Source: Pseudomonadota bacterium (GTDB taxonomy: Bacteria > Pseudomonadota > Alphaproteobacteria > Rhizobiales > Rhizobiaceae). Taken from it: a stretch of DNA of 64,000 nucleotides. Under the pieces are notes generated by a model. That model was not told the origin of the DNA. It searched no databases and saw only the letters and a program-made list of their open reading frames with translations. The position numbers and the translations under genes are program-made. The DNA lies in the NCBI GenBank assembly GCA_023451735.1, contig JAEXYH010000096.1:165600-229599 (forward strand). The letters are read 5' to 3'. Shown here piece by piece: positions 16,924 through 25,742 of the stretch. The first letter of the stretch is position 1, and each line of letters begins with the position of its first letter.

Positions 16924-17535
16924 TTGAAGACGATCGCCATTGATTTCGAAACTGCCAATGAACAACGCGGCAGTGCCTGTTCGGTCGGGCTTGCCTGGAT
17001 CGAGGACGGCAAGGTAGTCAGGGTCGAAGAGCGGTTGATCCGGCCGAAGGATATGCGCTTTTCCTCCTTCAACATCGCGATACACGGCATTCGCCCGGAG
17101 CAGGTCGAGGATGCCGGCGAATTTCCCGAGGTGATGGACGAGTTCGCCGACGACTTCGCCGGCGCGACGATGATTGCACACAATGCGGCCTTTGATTTCA
17201 GTGTTTGGCGCGCTTGTCTCGACCAGTATCGCCAGTCCTATCCGGAACTCTCCTATCTGTGCAGCGTCAAAATGGCGCAAAAGGTCTGGCCGCATCTGAT
17301 CTCGCACAAGCTCAACATTCTGGCGCAGCATCTGGGCCTGAACTTTCTGCATCATAATGCTGCCGAGGACGCTGCCGTCTGCGCAGAGGCTTCGATCGCG
17401 ATAGCGCAGGCCCTGAATGTGCTTGAAATCCGCGACATTCCCTCGGCGATCGGGATGAAGGCCGGCCGTTTGTTTTCCGGCGGCTATGATGCGTGCACCC
17501 TGCGCAAACAGTCTGCGATTGCCATTGGGCGGTAA
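16924..17535 (+). CDS. DEDD-type 3'-5' exonuclease (DnaQ-like)
   Basis: 203 residues from TTG 16924. Seen: Exo I motif AIDFETAN (D and E metal ligands), Exo II region IAHNAAFDFSVW, and Exo III HNAAEDAAVCAEA with the general-base histidine and last aspartate, so all DEDDh residues are present. It is a short stand-alone exonuclease, like the epsilon-fold domain without a polymerase partner; a role in repair or RNA processing is inferred. No ATG is available; TTG at 16867 would add 19 residues of no recognised motif. Confidence 0.82.
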   Translation: MKTIAIDFETANEQRGSACSVGLAWIEDGKVVRVEERLIRPKDMRFSSFNIAIHGIRPEQVEDAGEFPEVMDEFADDFAGATMIAHNAAFDFSVWRACLDQYRQSYPELSYLCSVKMAQKVWPHLISHKLNILAQHLGLNFLHHNAAEDAAVCAEASIAIAQALNVLEIRDIPSAIGMKAGRLFSGGYDACTLRKQSAIAIGR

Positions 17536-17608
17536 CCGTCCGGGACGTCTTGCAAGCCACGGGCGGCACCTTATCTCTGATCACGGATCATTGACCGGAG
17601 ATTTCCCC

Positions 17609-18115
17609 ATGCGCTTGAGCCGCCGTCTTGTTTCTCTCGCTTCTGCTGCTTTCATCCTGACCGGGATTGCGGCCGTGCCTGCCATTGCCGAAGTGGTCGG
17701 CAAGGTCGGTGTGGACTGGATCGGCAACGACATTATCGTCGAGGCCGTGCCTGATCCGCAGGTGAAGGGCGTCACGTGCCATGTCACATATTTCGACCGA
17801 AGCGTTATCGACCGGCTGAAGAACGGTAACTGGTTCGAGGATCCGTCCAACAATTCCATTGCGTGCCGGCAGACCGGCCCGATCGAGATTGGCGATATCG
17901 AGCTTGGTAAGGGCGGCGAAGAAGTCTTTCGGCAGGGGCGGTCGCTGATCTGGAAAGATCTGCTGGTCAAACGTATCTACGACAAGACCAATGACACGCT
18001 GATCTATCTTGCCCATTCCCGTCAGGTGGTGGAAGGCTCGGCCAAAATGGCGATTTCCACCGTGCCGTTATATGGCCAGCAGGTGACCTGGACGAAGGGC
18101 AAGCCGGCACCTTGA
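17609..18115 (+). CDS. creA: CreA family periplasmic protein
   Basis: 168 residues with a clear signal peptide (RLSRRLVSLASAAFILTG to AIA-EV). The mature part is strongly CreA-like: VGKVGVDWIGNDIIVEA, GVTCHVTYFDRSVIDRL, NGNWFEDPSNNSIACRQTG, IYDKTNDTLIYLAHSRQ and the SAKMAISTVPLY ending. Two conserved cysteines could form a disulfide. The molecular function of CreA is not known to me. CCGGAG eight bases before the ATG at 17609 fixes the start. Confidence 0.9.
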   Translation: MRLSRRLVSLASAAFILTGIAAVPAIAEVVGKVGVDWIGNDIIVEAVPDPQVKGVTCHVTYFDRSVIDRLKNGNWFEDPSNNSIACRQTGPIEIGDIELGKGGEEVFRQGRSLIWKDLLVKRIYDKTNDTLIYLAHSRQVVEGSAKMAISTVPLYGQQVTWTKGKPAP

Positions 18116-18138
18116 TGTGTCGCAGATCTGCGGGCATG

Positions 18139-18172
18139 AAAAAAGCCGGACGCAGCGCGCGCCCGGCTTTTC
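18139..18172 (+). terminator. intrinsic terminator after creA
   Basis: Stem AAAAGCCGG / CCGGCTTTT with a GC-rich loop, T-run at the 3' side and A-run at the 5' side; may serve both strands, since the next gene is convergent. Confidence 0.75.
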
Positions 18173-18190
18173 TGTTCGGCGTAAATGCCG

Positions 18191-18520
18191 TTATCGGATG
18201 TAAACGACCTTGCCGCCATTTGCGGCCGTCTGGATCGCGATCACGTTGGCCAGTTCGACATTCTGCATTGCCAGCGCATCAACCAGACCGGGATCCGACT
18301 GAAGTTCTGCCTGGGCATTCTGGATCACGTCGGGGCTCGGATTGCTGACAGACTGCGGCAGGCGGCTGCCGTTACCGGAGCTTGGATCGTTGGTCACGTT
18401 GACCACGGTGACATTGGCGGTCGAGGCAGCGGGCATCTGCGTATTCATTGTCTGAGCGGAAGCGCCTGCTGCGAAGGCGGAAGCGGAAATCAGTGCTGCA
18501 AGTGCAATAGCCTTTTTCAT
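18191..18520 (-). CDS. small exported protein, unknown function
   Basis: 109 residues with a typical signal peptide (MKKAIALAALISASAFAAGASA-QT) and AAGGAG in the expected place before the ATG. The mature part (about 87 residues) is Asn/Ser/Val-rich and ends with an Ala-rich segment NVELANVIAIQTAANGGKVVYIR. No cysteines and no known domain recognised. It ends convergent with creA. Probably periplasmic; function unknown. Confidence 0.75.
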   Translation of the reverse strand: MKKAIALAALISASAFAAGASAQTMNTQMPAASTANVTVVNVTNDPSSGNGSRLPQSVSNPSPDVIQNAQAELQSDPGLVDALAMQNVELANVIAIQTAANGGKVVYIR

Positions 18521-18785
18521 GGAAATTCTCCTTGTTGTCGTTTTCTTTCACGCGACTGGAAACGTTGTTGGGAGCGTTTCTTCGTTGCATCGTGTCTGAG
18601 TTGACATCCACTAAACCGCCGACCTCGCCGGAAGGTTTCATAAAAAAATCTCTATTTTGCAATGACTTGTTGTTCCATCACATATGCGTGCGACACGCGT
18701 TGGTGAGCGAACGAGAAGACAAACGGAAACGCCCGGCGCGATATCACGCCGGGCGCTCAGATATTCACGAAAGCGGTGCCTGTCC
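18521..18785. other. intergenic region between the exported protein gene and cheW
   Basis: 265 bases. The part next to 18520 is the upstream region of the exported-protein gene; the part near 18731-18754 holds the cheW 3' hairpin. No other gene seen. Confidence 0.5.
18730..18756 (-). terminator. hairpin downstream of cheW
   Basis: Inverted repeat GCCCGGCG (18731-18738) / CGCCGGGC (18747-18754) beyond the cheW stop; the T-tract on the minus strand is weak (TTTCCGTTT). Confidence 0.55.
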
Positions 18786-19253
18786 TTATGCGGCTTCGCG
18801 CGACAGTTCGTCGGCGATGACGGTATCTAGGTTCAGGAAGCAGACCATGGTCTTTTCCAGCGCCACGATTCCGCGGCAGAAGTCGCGCTGAGCTTCCGGG
18901 ATGATTTCCGGTGCCGGCTGCAGGTCCTCGCTCTTGATGGTCATCATATCGGAAACCTGTTCAACCAGGAGGCCGACGAGCTTGCCGCCGATGTCGGTGA
19001 CGATGATGGCGGAGCGCTCGGATGGTTCGGTCATCTTCATGCCGAGGCGGCAGGCCATGTCTATGACCGGAATAACTGCGCCGCGCAGGTTTATAAGGCC
19101 GAGGACGTAAGGCGGAGTGTGTGGCATAGGCGTGACCGGTGCCCATCCGCGGATTTCGCGGATCGCCATGATGTCGATGCAGAATTCCTGATCTCCAAGA
19201 TGGAACGAGACGATCTCGAGATAGGCGCCGGACTGCTTTATCGCATTGCTCAT
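18786..19253 (-). CDS. cheW: CheW-like chemotaxis coupling protein
   Basis: 155 residues, a single CheW SH3-like domain: LEIVSFHLGDQEFCIDIMAIREIRG at the N-terminus, PPYVLGLINLRGAVIPVIDM and GLLVEQVSDMMTI. CheW couples receptors to the kinase CheA. No cheA, mcp or cheY lies in the window, so it is an orphan copy away from the main chemotaxis operon; it may serve the flagellar system or another receptor array. Confidence 0.9.
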   Translation of the reverse strand: MSNAIKQSGAYLEIVSFHLGDQEFCIDIMAIREIRGWAPVTPMPHTPPYVLGLINLRGAVIPVIDMACRLGMKMTEPSERSAIIVTDIGGKLVGLLVEQVSDMMTIKSEDLQPAPEIIPEAQRDFCRGIVALEKTMVCFLNLDTVIADELSREAA

Positions 19254-19440
19254 ATCAGAACTCTTCCGTTTGGCTGAGAGGCCCGGACAAGGAGGGCTTC
19301 AGGAATCATGTTGGAATGATCTTTGCCGTGGAGAAGTGAAAAACCGGTGAATCCCTGGCTGGAAGCTGATTGTTTTCGGGCTGCGACATAGCGCAGCAGT
19401 CAATCTGTTCAGTTCGCTCAAGTTCGGATAAAACAGGGCT

Positions 19441-19599
19441 ATGCGCTCAAGTTCCGATCACCATTTTGCCCTGCCTGCCACACTCGCCTTCGGGCTTGCT
19501 GCGCTTGCATTGTCGTTGGGCGGGTTCTGGGGCTGGATCAAATACGGCTCCTCCATTTTGCTTGCTGCGGGAGAGACGGCTTTGTCCTGGTGTTTTTGA
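19441..19599 (+). CDS. 52-residue membrane protein upstream of SCO1
   Basis: Open frame of 52 codons from ATG 19441 to TGA 19597-19599. The product has a short polar N-terminus (MRSSSDHHFALP), one or two hydrophobic stretches (LAFGLAALALSLGGFWGW and SSILLAAGE) and ends TALSWCF. Hydrophobic composition and position 98 bases before the SCO1 gene on the same strand favour a real gene; the ribosome site (CAGGG) is modest. Function unknown; a role in cytochrome oxidase assembly is a guess from the neighbour. Confidence 0.5.
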   Translation: MRSSSDHHFALPATLAFGLAALALSLGGFWGWIKYGSSILLAAGETALSWCF

Positions 19600-19697
19600 T
19601 CTCGTGGCTACCTTTGTCGCTACGGGATGTTGAATTGCGCGAGGGACCGGTTGCGGTTATCCCTGCGATGTTCTTTTGCTCAATAAGAGATTGACTG

Positions 19698-20297
19698 ATG
19701 AAAAGCCTTCGGATTGCCCTGTGGATTGCAGTCTTTGCTCTTTCGGGCGTTCTTGTCTGGTTGACGCTGGAGGTAACTCGACAAAAACAGGATCTGGCTG
19801 AAGGCCCGTTTGGTGTGCCTTTCCGCCTTGTTGCACAGGATGGCAAGCCGATTACCGAACAGGCGTTCCAAGAGAAGCCTACAGCCCTGTTTTTCGGATT
19901 CACCCATTGCCCGGAAGTTTGTCCGACAACCTTGTTTGAGCTGAATGGCTGGATGCATAAGGTCGACCCGGATGGCACCAAATTGAACGGCTATTTCGTC
20001 AGCGTCGATCCGGAGCGAGACACGCCGGAATTGCTCAGCCTTTATATTTCCAATGTCACCGACCGCATCAAGGGTATTTCAGGGCCGCCGGCCGACGTCA
20101 TGGCAATGATCAAAGGCTACAAGGTCTATGCCAAAAAAGTGCCGGTGGATGAAGCCGATCCGAATGGCGACTATACGATGGATCACACCGCAACGGTTTT
20201 CCTGCTGGATGGCGGTGGCCGGTTTGCGGGCACGATCGCCTATGGGGAAAACGCCGAGGCTGCCGAGAAGAAGCTCGCCAATCTGATCAAGGGCTGA
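19698..20297 (+). CDS. SCO1/SenC family copper chaperone
   Basis: 199 residues. N-terminal membrane anchor (about 6-24) then a periplasmic thioredoxin-like domain. Copper ligands are visible: Cys71 and Cys75 in CPEVC and His163 in MDHTATVFLLD. The family delivers copper to the CuA centre of cytochrome c oxidase or acts as a thiol reductase. SVDPERDTPE and GYKVYAKKVP are also typical. Length normal. Confidence 0.93.
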   Translation: MKSLRIALWIAVFALSGVLVWLTLEVTRQKQDLAEGPFGVPFRLVAQDGKPITEQAFQEKPTALFFGFTHCPEVCPTTLFELNGWMHKVDPDGTKLNGYFVSVDPERDTPELLSLYISNVTDRIKGISGPPADVMAMIKGYKVYAKKVPVDEADPNGDYTMDHTATVFLLDGGGRFAGTIAYGENAEAAEKKLANLIKG

Positions 20298-20383
20298 TTG
20301 TAGCGGTCATGCGCGTTGCAGGTTGAATGGCGCCCGGCTTCTGTGGCAATGGTCTGCGCAACAATCAGCTGAGAGATAAGACC

Positions 20384-21262
20384 GTGAGCGAGATCCGCCT
20401 CTATGTGACAGTCACTGAACTAACGGCGGGCGAAGTTCTCGACCTCCTGTCGGATGTTTTCGGCGAAGAAGACTTCGCGATCGCCACTACCGAAGTGGAT
20501 GAAAAACGCGATATCTGGGAAGCCTCGGTCTATATGATGGATGACGAGGAAGAGATGGTGCGGGAGCGGATCGCCGCCGCGCTTGCGCAGCCGTTTCCCG
20601 ATCTGGCAATCGCCCGAGAAGTCATTCCCGACGTCGACTGGATCGCAAAATCGCTCGAGGGCCTAAAACCGGTTCGCGCCGGACGCTTCATCGTGCATGG
20701 CTCTCATGATCGCGACAAGGTTCGTGAGAACGATGTGGCGATCGAAATCGATGCCGGTCAGGCTTTCGGTACGGGGCATCATGGCACGACTGCCGGCTGC
20801 CTGGAGGTAATCGACAAGATTCTGCGCGCCCGGCCGGTTAAAAATGCTCTGGATCTCGGTACGGGAAGCGGCGTGCTCGCGATCGCCGTGCGGAAGGTCA
20901 GAAAGATTCCGGTTCTCGCGACCGACATTGATCCCGTCGCAGTTCGCGTGGCGCGGGAAAATGTAAGGCGCAACGGTATTGCGGCGGGAATAAGAATGGA
21001 GACAGCACCGGGCTTCCACTCCCCGGCTTTCCGTGAGGAGGGGCCATTCGATCTCATCATTGCCAATATTCTGGCACGCCCGCTGATGAAAATGGCGCCT
21101 GAGCTTGGGCATCATCTGGCGCCCGGCGGATCGGTGATCCTCTCCGGTATTCTGGCGGCCCAGCGCTGGAAGGTCATTGCCGCCTATAATGGCGCCGGCA
21201 TGCGGCATCTTTCCACGATCTGGAGAAATGGCTGGGTAACGATGCATTTCACCAATCGGTGA
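20384..21262 (+). CDS. prmA: ribosomal protein L11 methyltransferase
   Basis: SAM-dependent methyltransferase that modifies ribosomal protein L11. 292 residues from GTG 20384 (SEIRLYVTVTELTAGEVLDLLSDVFGEEDF); an upstream in-frame start at 20327 adds 19 residues that do not fit the family. Seen: AFGTGHHGTTAGCLE, SAM motif I DLGTGSGVLAIA (about 157-168), DIDPVAVRVARENV and the catalytic-region IIANILARPL. Terminator follows 58 bases later. Confidence 0.94.
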   Translation: MSEIRLYVTVTELTAGEVLDLLSDVFGEEDFAIATTEVDEKRDIWEASVYMMDDEEEMVRERIAAALAQPFPDLAIAREVIPDVDWIAKSLEGLKPVRAGRFIVHGSHDRDKVRENDVAIEIDAGQAFGTGHHGTTAGCLEVIDKILRARPVKNALDLGTGSGVLAIAVRKVRKIPVLATDIDPVAVRVARENVRRNGIAAGIRMETAPGFHSPAFREEGPFDLIIANILARPLMKMAPELGHHLAPGGSVILSGILAAQRWKVIAAYNGAGMRHLSTIWRNGWVTMHFTNR

Positions 21263-21320
21263 TGTTGCGCCTCTGGTTTGCAATCAGCGCATAGCGGCAG
21301 AGTGCATGCCTCCAAAATCA

Positions 21321-21346
21321 AAAGGCGACGCTTTCGCGTCGCCTTT
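21321..21346. terminator. terminator between prmA and the DUF1127 gene
   Basis: Stem AAAGGCGACG / CGTCGCCTTT, extended by a CG pair, around a TTTC loop. Short flanking T-run; could work in both directions. Confidence 0.7.
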
Positions 21347-21442
21347 GCAGGCTTCTCAGCCTGATGTCCGCGAGCATGAGGGAGGATCTGCTCAAGCGGG
21401 CCATTTATTCTTCGGAGCGAGACGCTCGCCGTAATCCGTTGA

Positions 21443-21616
21443 TCAGAAAATGCAGGGCGTTGCGCCCTTGCGGCGAAGCTCTTCGCGGCTGGTGCCGAGG
21501 TTCTTCAGCGTCTCGTTGTCGAGGCTCATCAAAGCACCGTTTACGTAACGCGAGACCTGCTTCTCGCGGGCCTGGACCATCCGGTTCATTGCATTGCGGA
21601 AAATAGAGTTGGCCAT
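21443..21616 (-). CDS. DUF1127 (YjiS-like) small protein
   Basis: 57 residues from ATG 21616 (MANSIFRNAMNRM) with AAGGA about eight bases upstream. The core ALMSLDNETLKNLGTSREELRRKG matches the DUF1127 pattern of a helix with LD..TL.DLG..R. Such small basic proteins are abundant in rhizobia; some are linked to RNA binding and phosphate or carbon metabolism, but the role of this one is unknown. MKSMANS at 21625 is an alternative start. Confidence 0.82.
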   Translation of the reverse strand: MANSIFRNAMNRMVQAREKQVSRYVNGALMSLDNETLKNLGTSREELRRKGATPCIF

Positions 21617-21844
21617 CGATTTCATCCTTCGCTTTGATGTGTCACTCGGTATGACTGGAATATATGTTCCACAGAGTTGCACAGTGAGTAGGCTTCGATC
21701 ATTGGTGATATGCGTTCAATGCATGGTTGTGTGATTTGCTGTGCAGATATTCGGCAAATAAACCGCCATTGCCAGGCTGGCGGCATCTCGGTCAGATCGC
21801 CTAACATTGAAGGCCAGCGGAATCATATAATTGGAATGACAGCC

Positions 21845-23680
21845 ATGTTTCAGTCCTTCGACAACAAAACCTCTCCCCAGTATGGCAGCGAACGTATCGC
21901 AGCGCTTCGCGCTCGCTTTGCTGACCTCAATATCGACGGCTTTCTCGTGCCGCGCGCTGATGAATATCAAAGTGAGTATGTTCCCGAATGTGCCGAACGA
22001 TTGTCCTGGCTGACCGGCTTTACGGGTTCTGCCGGTATGGCGCTCGTGACGCAGAAAGAGGCAATTGTTTTTGTCGATGGCCGTTATGTGACGCAAGTTG
22101 CCGAACAGGTGGATGGCAGCGTTTTTACCGCCGGCGACCTTGTCAACGAGCCGCCGCATATCTGGCTTCGCTCGCACGCTCAAAAGGGTTTTCGTCTTGG
22201 TATCGATCCCTGGCTGCATGGCGGGGCAGAGGTCCGAAAGCTTGAAAAGGCATTGGAGGAGATCGGCGGCTCTCTGGTACTTCTGCCGGAAAATCCGCTC
22301 GACACGGCATGGATCGACCGGCCTGCCGAGCCGCTCGGAGCCGTTGCCGTTCAGCAGGAAGCCCATGCGGGAAAACCCGCAGCCGAGAAAGTCGCCGAAA
22401 TTGCCAGTAGCCTTAAGGCCAGGAACATTGCCGCGGTTCTGATCGCCGACCCATCCTCCGTCGCCTGGATTTTCAACATCCGTGGTGCCGATGTTGCGCA
22501 TACACCGCATCCGCTTTCGCGTGCGCTCATCACTGCGGATGGCAAGGCGGAGCTGTTTATCGATGCGCGCAAGCTCGGCAGCGAAGCTCGTGCTCACCTG
22601 CAGCCGCTTGCGGCCATCAAGGAGCCGGCGTCGCTTATCGAGCGAATCGGCGATCATGCGGCTGATGGCGGACGCATTCTCGTTGATCCGGAACCGACAG
22701 CACTGGCGCTGATCTATGCTATCGAAAAAGCGGGCGGTGTGGTGGTCGAGGGCACGGATCCTGCCCGTCTTCCGCGTGCCATCAAAAATGCAGTCGAACT
22801 CAAGGGCTCGGCCGATGCCCATGTTCAGGATGGCGTCGCCATGGTCGAGTTCCTCTACTGGCTCGATCAGGCCAAGCCCGGCTCTCTGACTGAGATACAG
22901 GCGGTCGAAGCGCTGGAAGCGGCGCGTTCGCGTGTGGGCCAGAATCTTCAGAATCCGCTGCGCGACGTTTCCTTCGACAGCATTGCCGGTGCCGGCGAAC
23001 ATGCGGCCATCATGCACTATCGTGTCAACCAGCAGAGCGACCGCAAAATAGAGGCTGGCGAACTGTTTCTCATCGATTCAGGAGCGCAATACATCAACGG
23101 CACCACCGATATCACGCGCACCGTAGCGATTGGTGAGGTGCCGGAAGACCGCAAACGGTTCTTCACGCTTGTGCTCAAAGGCATGATCGCTATCAGCACC
23201 GCACGCTTTCCCAAGGGGACCCGCGGGTGCGATCTCGACCCGCTGGCCCGTACCGCGCTTTGGAAGGCTGGCGGTGACTTTGCCCATGGCACCGGTCATG
23301 GTGTTGGCTCCTATCTTTCGGTGCATGAAGGTCCGCAGCGGATCTCCAGGCTTTCCACGCAGGAACTGCTTCCCGGCATGATCCTGTCGAACGAACCCGG
23401 CTATTATCGCCCCGGTCATTACGGCATTCGCATCGAGAACCTGATCTTTGTTCGTGAAGCGGAGGAAATCGCTGGCGGCGACATGCCGATGCGTTCGTTC
23501 GAGACGCTGACATGGTGCCCGATCGATCGCCGTCTCGTCATCGCTTCGCTGCTGACGCCGGAAGAACTGGACTGGCTGAATGCCTATCACGTCACTGCGC
23601 GTGAAAAGCTGATGCCTTTGATCGCGGATAAGGCGGTGCAGGCATGGCTTGAAACCGCGACCGCACCGATCGCGGCCTGA
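21845..23680 (+). CDS. pepP: Xaa-Pro aminopeptidase (M24B, long form)
   Basis: 611 residues from ATG 21845 (MFQSFDNKTS); ATG 21836 would add three. Two creatinase N-terminal domains (DGFLVPRADEYQSEYVPECAERLSW starts the first) precede a pita-bread M24 domain. Metal ligands are seen in order: DSGAQYINGTTDITRTV (two Asp), FAHGTGHGVGSYLSVHEGP (His), ILSNEPGYY (Glu) and GIRIENL (Glu). It removes N-terminal residues before proline. The stop TGA abuts the stop of the convergent azlD gene. Confidence 0.93.
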   Translation: MFQSFDNKTSPQYGSERIAALRARFADLNIDGFLVPRADEYQSEYVPECAERLSWLTGFTGSAGMALVTQKEAIVFVDGRYVTQVAEQVDGSVFTAGDLVNEPPHIWLRSHAQKGFRLGIDPWLHGGAEVRKLEKALEEIGGSLVLLPENPLDTAWIDRPAEPLGAVAVQQEAHAGKPAAEKVAEIASSLKARNIAAVLIADPSSVAWIFNIRGADVAHTPHPLSRALITADGKAELFIDARKLGSEARAHLQPLAAIKEPASLIERIGDHAADGGRILVDPEPTALALIYAIEKAGGVVVEGTDPARLPRAIKNAVELKGSADAHVQDGVAMVEFLYWLDQAKPGSLTEIQAVEALEAARSRVGQNLQNPLRDVSFDSIAGAGEHAAIMHYRVNQQSDRKIEAGELFLIDSGAQYINGTTDITRTVAIGEVPEDRKRFFTLVLKGMIAISTARFPKGTRGCDLDPLARTALWKAGGDFAHGTGHGVGSYLSVHEGPQRISRLSTQELLPGMILSNEPGYYRPGHYGIRIENLIFVREAEEIAGGDMPMRSFETLTWCPIDRRLVIASLLTPEELDWLNAYHVTAREKLMPLIADKAVQAWLETATAPIAA

Positions 23681-24016
23681 TCAGGCTCCGAGACCAAATC
23701 CGTAGCGGGCGGCCATTACGGCCGCCCAGCCGATGGCGAGGATCGTGAGGCCAGGAAAGCGCAGGCCGACGATCAGTGCCACGACCATGGCGATCTTGAT
23801 ATCCCATCCACCATAAACAAAGGGCGGCGCAACCAGCGTGGTCAGTACCGCAGCCGGAACGGCGTTTAATGCAGATTCCACCCGAGGCGGGATCCGCTTC
23901 ATGCTGCTTATCAGCACATAACCACCGATCCGGGTGAAATAGGTGGCGATCGCGGCAACGACGATGAGGAGGGCGGTGTCGGGATCAATGGAAAAAGCAC
24001 TCAACTCGGTCTCCAT
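23681..24016 (-). CDS. azlD: branched-chain amino acid exporter small subunit
   Basis: 111 residues from ATG 24016 with about four hydrophobic segments (LLIVVAAIATYFTRIGGYVL, VESALNAVPAAVLTTLVAP, AMVVALIVGLRF, ILAIGWAAVMAARYG). AzlD pairs with AzlC to export branched-chain amino acids or analogues across the inner membrane. The start lies one base after the azlC stop, so the genes are coupled. Longer upstream frame belongs to azlC in another frame and is not used. Confidence 0.9.
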   Translation of the reverse strand: METELSAFSIDPDTALLIVVAAIATYFTRIGGYVLISSMKRIPPRVESALNAVPAAVLTTLVAPPFVYGGWDIKIAMVVALIVGLRFPGLTILAIGWAAVMAARYGFGLGA

Positions 24017-24017
24017 C

Positions 24018-24746
24018 TCACATCGCCTCCTTTTCCATCTCCGAGACGTCCGGCTCTTCATGTGTTTTTGGCGGAGGCAGGGTCGCGGCAACCAATATCC
24101 CCAGCGCTGCGCCAATGCTGATGTGCCAAGGCGAGCCGACGAAGTGGAATGCAACGACTGAACCGATGGCGCCGGCCAGCATGACGGGGAGAAAGTTGTG
24201 ACGGCTGCGGAAGCCCATGGTCAGCCCGAGGAAGTAAATCGGCAACAGAACATCAATGCCAAGCGCTTTCGGATCTCCAATCATCCGGCCGAAGAATGCG
24301 CCTATGACGGTGGTCATTATCCAGGATACCCAGACAACCGCACCCATGGCGACATACCAGCGGAAGGTCGCCGGCCTGCCTGAATCCTCGCGCTTGATCG
24401 TTTCGGCAAACTGCGGATCGACCAGCAGGAAAAAGGCGAGCCAGCGCTGGATATGCGGATAACGGCCAAGCACGGAGGCGAGGGCGGCTGAATAAAGAAC
24501 ATGACGAAAGTTTACCGCCAGGATGGAGAGCACGATAATCCAGGCGGCGACGTGGTGGCCGAACAGTTCGATGCCGACCAACTGGCTAGCGCCGCCATAA
24601 ACGAGCCCACTCATCAGCGCGGCTTCGGCAATACTGAAACCGTTATCGACGGCGATGGCGCCGAAAAGAATGCCGAACGGAGCCGATGAAATGGCCACGA
24701 CGGCGCCTTTCTTGAGGCCATTCGTCAGTTGCTCGTGTCTGTCCAT
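24018..24746 (-). CDS. azlC: branched-chain amino acid exporter large subunit
   Basis: 242 residues, multi-spanning. Seen: GLKKGAVVAISSAPFGILFGAIA at the N-terminus, SGLVYGGASQLVGIELF, NFRHVLYSAALA and LVDPQFAETIKRE, all hallmarks of AzlC (LIV-E family). Forms the exporter with AzlD immediately downstream. Substrate spectrum in this organism is not known. Confidence 0.92.
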   Translation of the reverse strand: MDRHEQLTNGLKKGAVVAISSAPFGILFGAIAVDNGFSIAEAALMSGLVYGGASQLVGIELFGHHVAAWIIVLSILAVNFRHVLYSAALASVLGRYPHIQRWLAFFLLVDPQFAETIKREDSGRPATFRWYVAMGAVVWVSWIMTTVIGAFFGRMIGDPKALGIDVLLPIYFLGLTMGFRSRHNFLPVMLAGAIGSVVAFHFVGSPWHISIGAALGILVAATLPPPKTHEEPDVSEMEKEAM

Positions 24747-24945
24747 GCATTATTCCCCGGCACGGCGGTTCCGGGCGGCCCTGATCGGGCAGATTTCCGC
24801 ACTATCCGCGTGTTTCTCGATGTGATCTGCGTTTAGAAGCAGTCGCACCGACTGGCAATCGAATTGCGCTTATTCAATTCATCGATTTTGCTGATCAATG
24901 CCAGGGGAGGTGGCTCGGTTCATTCGAAGGTCGGAGGGGCTCGCG

Positions 24946-25572
24946 TTAGTCGGCTAAGATGACGTCGCTTGTGACGATGTCGATGCCGCGCCCACGCATT
25001 TCCGAAATCGCATCCCGTACACCTTGCGGGTCTATGCCGCGGCTTGCGTCGGATACGAAACGGACGTTGACCTCAGGCAGCATCTCGCGCGCGTCAAAAG
25101 CCGAGAACTTGACGCAATAGTCCGTTGCAAGCCCGCATATATCGAGTTCAGTTATCTGCTGAGCCCTGAGATAGGCGGCAAGGCCGGTCAGTGCAGCACG
25201 ATCATTGTCGCGAAAGGCCGAATAGCTATCAACCGCAGGGTTTTCGCCCTTTTGCTGGATATAGTCGATTTCACTCACTTCCAGTTCGGGATGAAATTCT
25301 GCATCCGGCGTACCCTGCACGCAATGATCCGGCCACAGTACCTGAGGCTGACCGGAGAGTTCGCCCATGTCGAATGGCTTCTTGGCGGAATGCTGGGAAG
25401 CGAAGCTGCCATGGTTGGCGGGATGCCAATCCTGGGAGGCGGCGACCACGTCATAACCGCCTTCGCGAATTAGCCGGTTGGCAATGGGGATCACTGAATC
25501 GCCATCCGGCACAGCCAGATTTCCGCCTGGACAAAAACCGTTCTGCATGTCGATCAACAGCAGTGCTTTCAT
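24946..25572 (-). CDS. pncA: nicotinamidase
   Basis: Cysteine hydrolase turning nicotinamide into nicotinate in NAD salvage. 208 residues from ATG 25572 (MKALLLIDMQNGF). Catalytic triad visible: Asp8, Lys108 (QQKGENP) and Cys153 (GLATDYCVKFSA). Metal site: Asp48, His50 and His54 in QDWHPANHGSF. An upstream in-frame start at 25626 is not family-like. It diverges from the autotransporter gene. Confidence 0.93.
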   Translation of the reverse strand: MKALLLIDMQNGFCPGGNLAVPDGDSVIPIANRLIREGGYDVVAASQDWHPANHGSFASQHSAKKPFDMGELSGQPQVLWPDHCVQGTPDAEFHPELEVSEIDYIQQKGENPAVDSYSAFRDNDRAALTGLAAYLRAQQITELDICGLATDYCVKFSAFDAREMLPEVNVRFVSDASRGIDPQGVRDAISEMRGRGIDIVTSDVILAD

Positions 25573-25742
25573 GACGCTCTCCCGCGTTTGTGCTGGCAGA
25601 ATGCCAAGCCCCCATCCAGCGATCAAGAAAATTGTGCAAGCAATTCATAGCTGTCGCAATGGTAGTATTGTCATTCCTAAATTAGAAATAGCTTATTAAG
25701 TATGTTGCGAAATGATTGGTTATCCAAGTTAGAGGGGTCACC

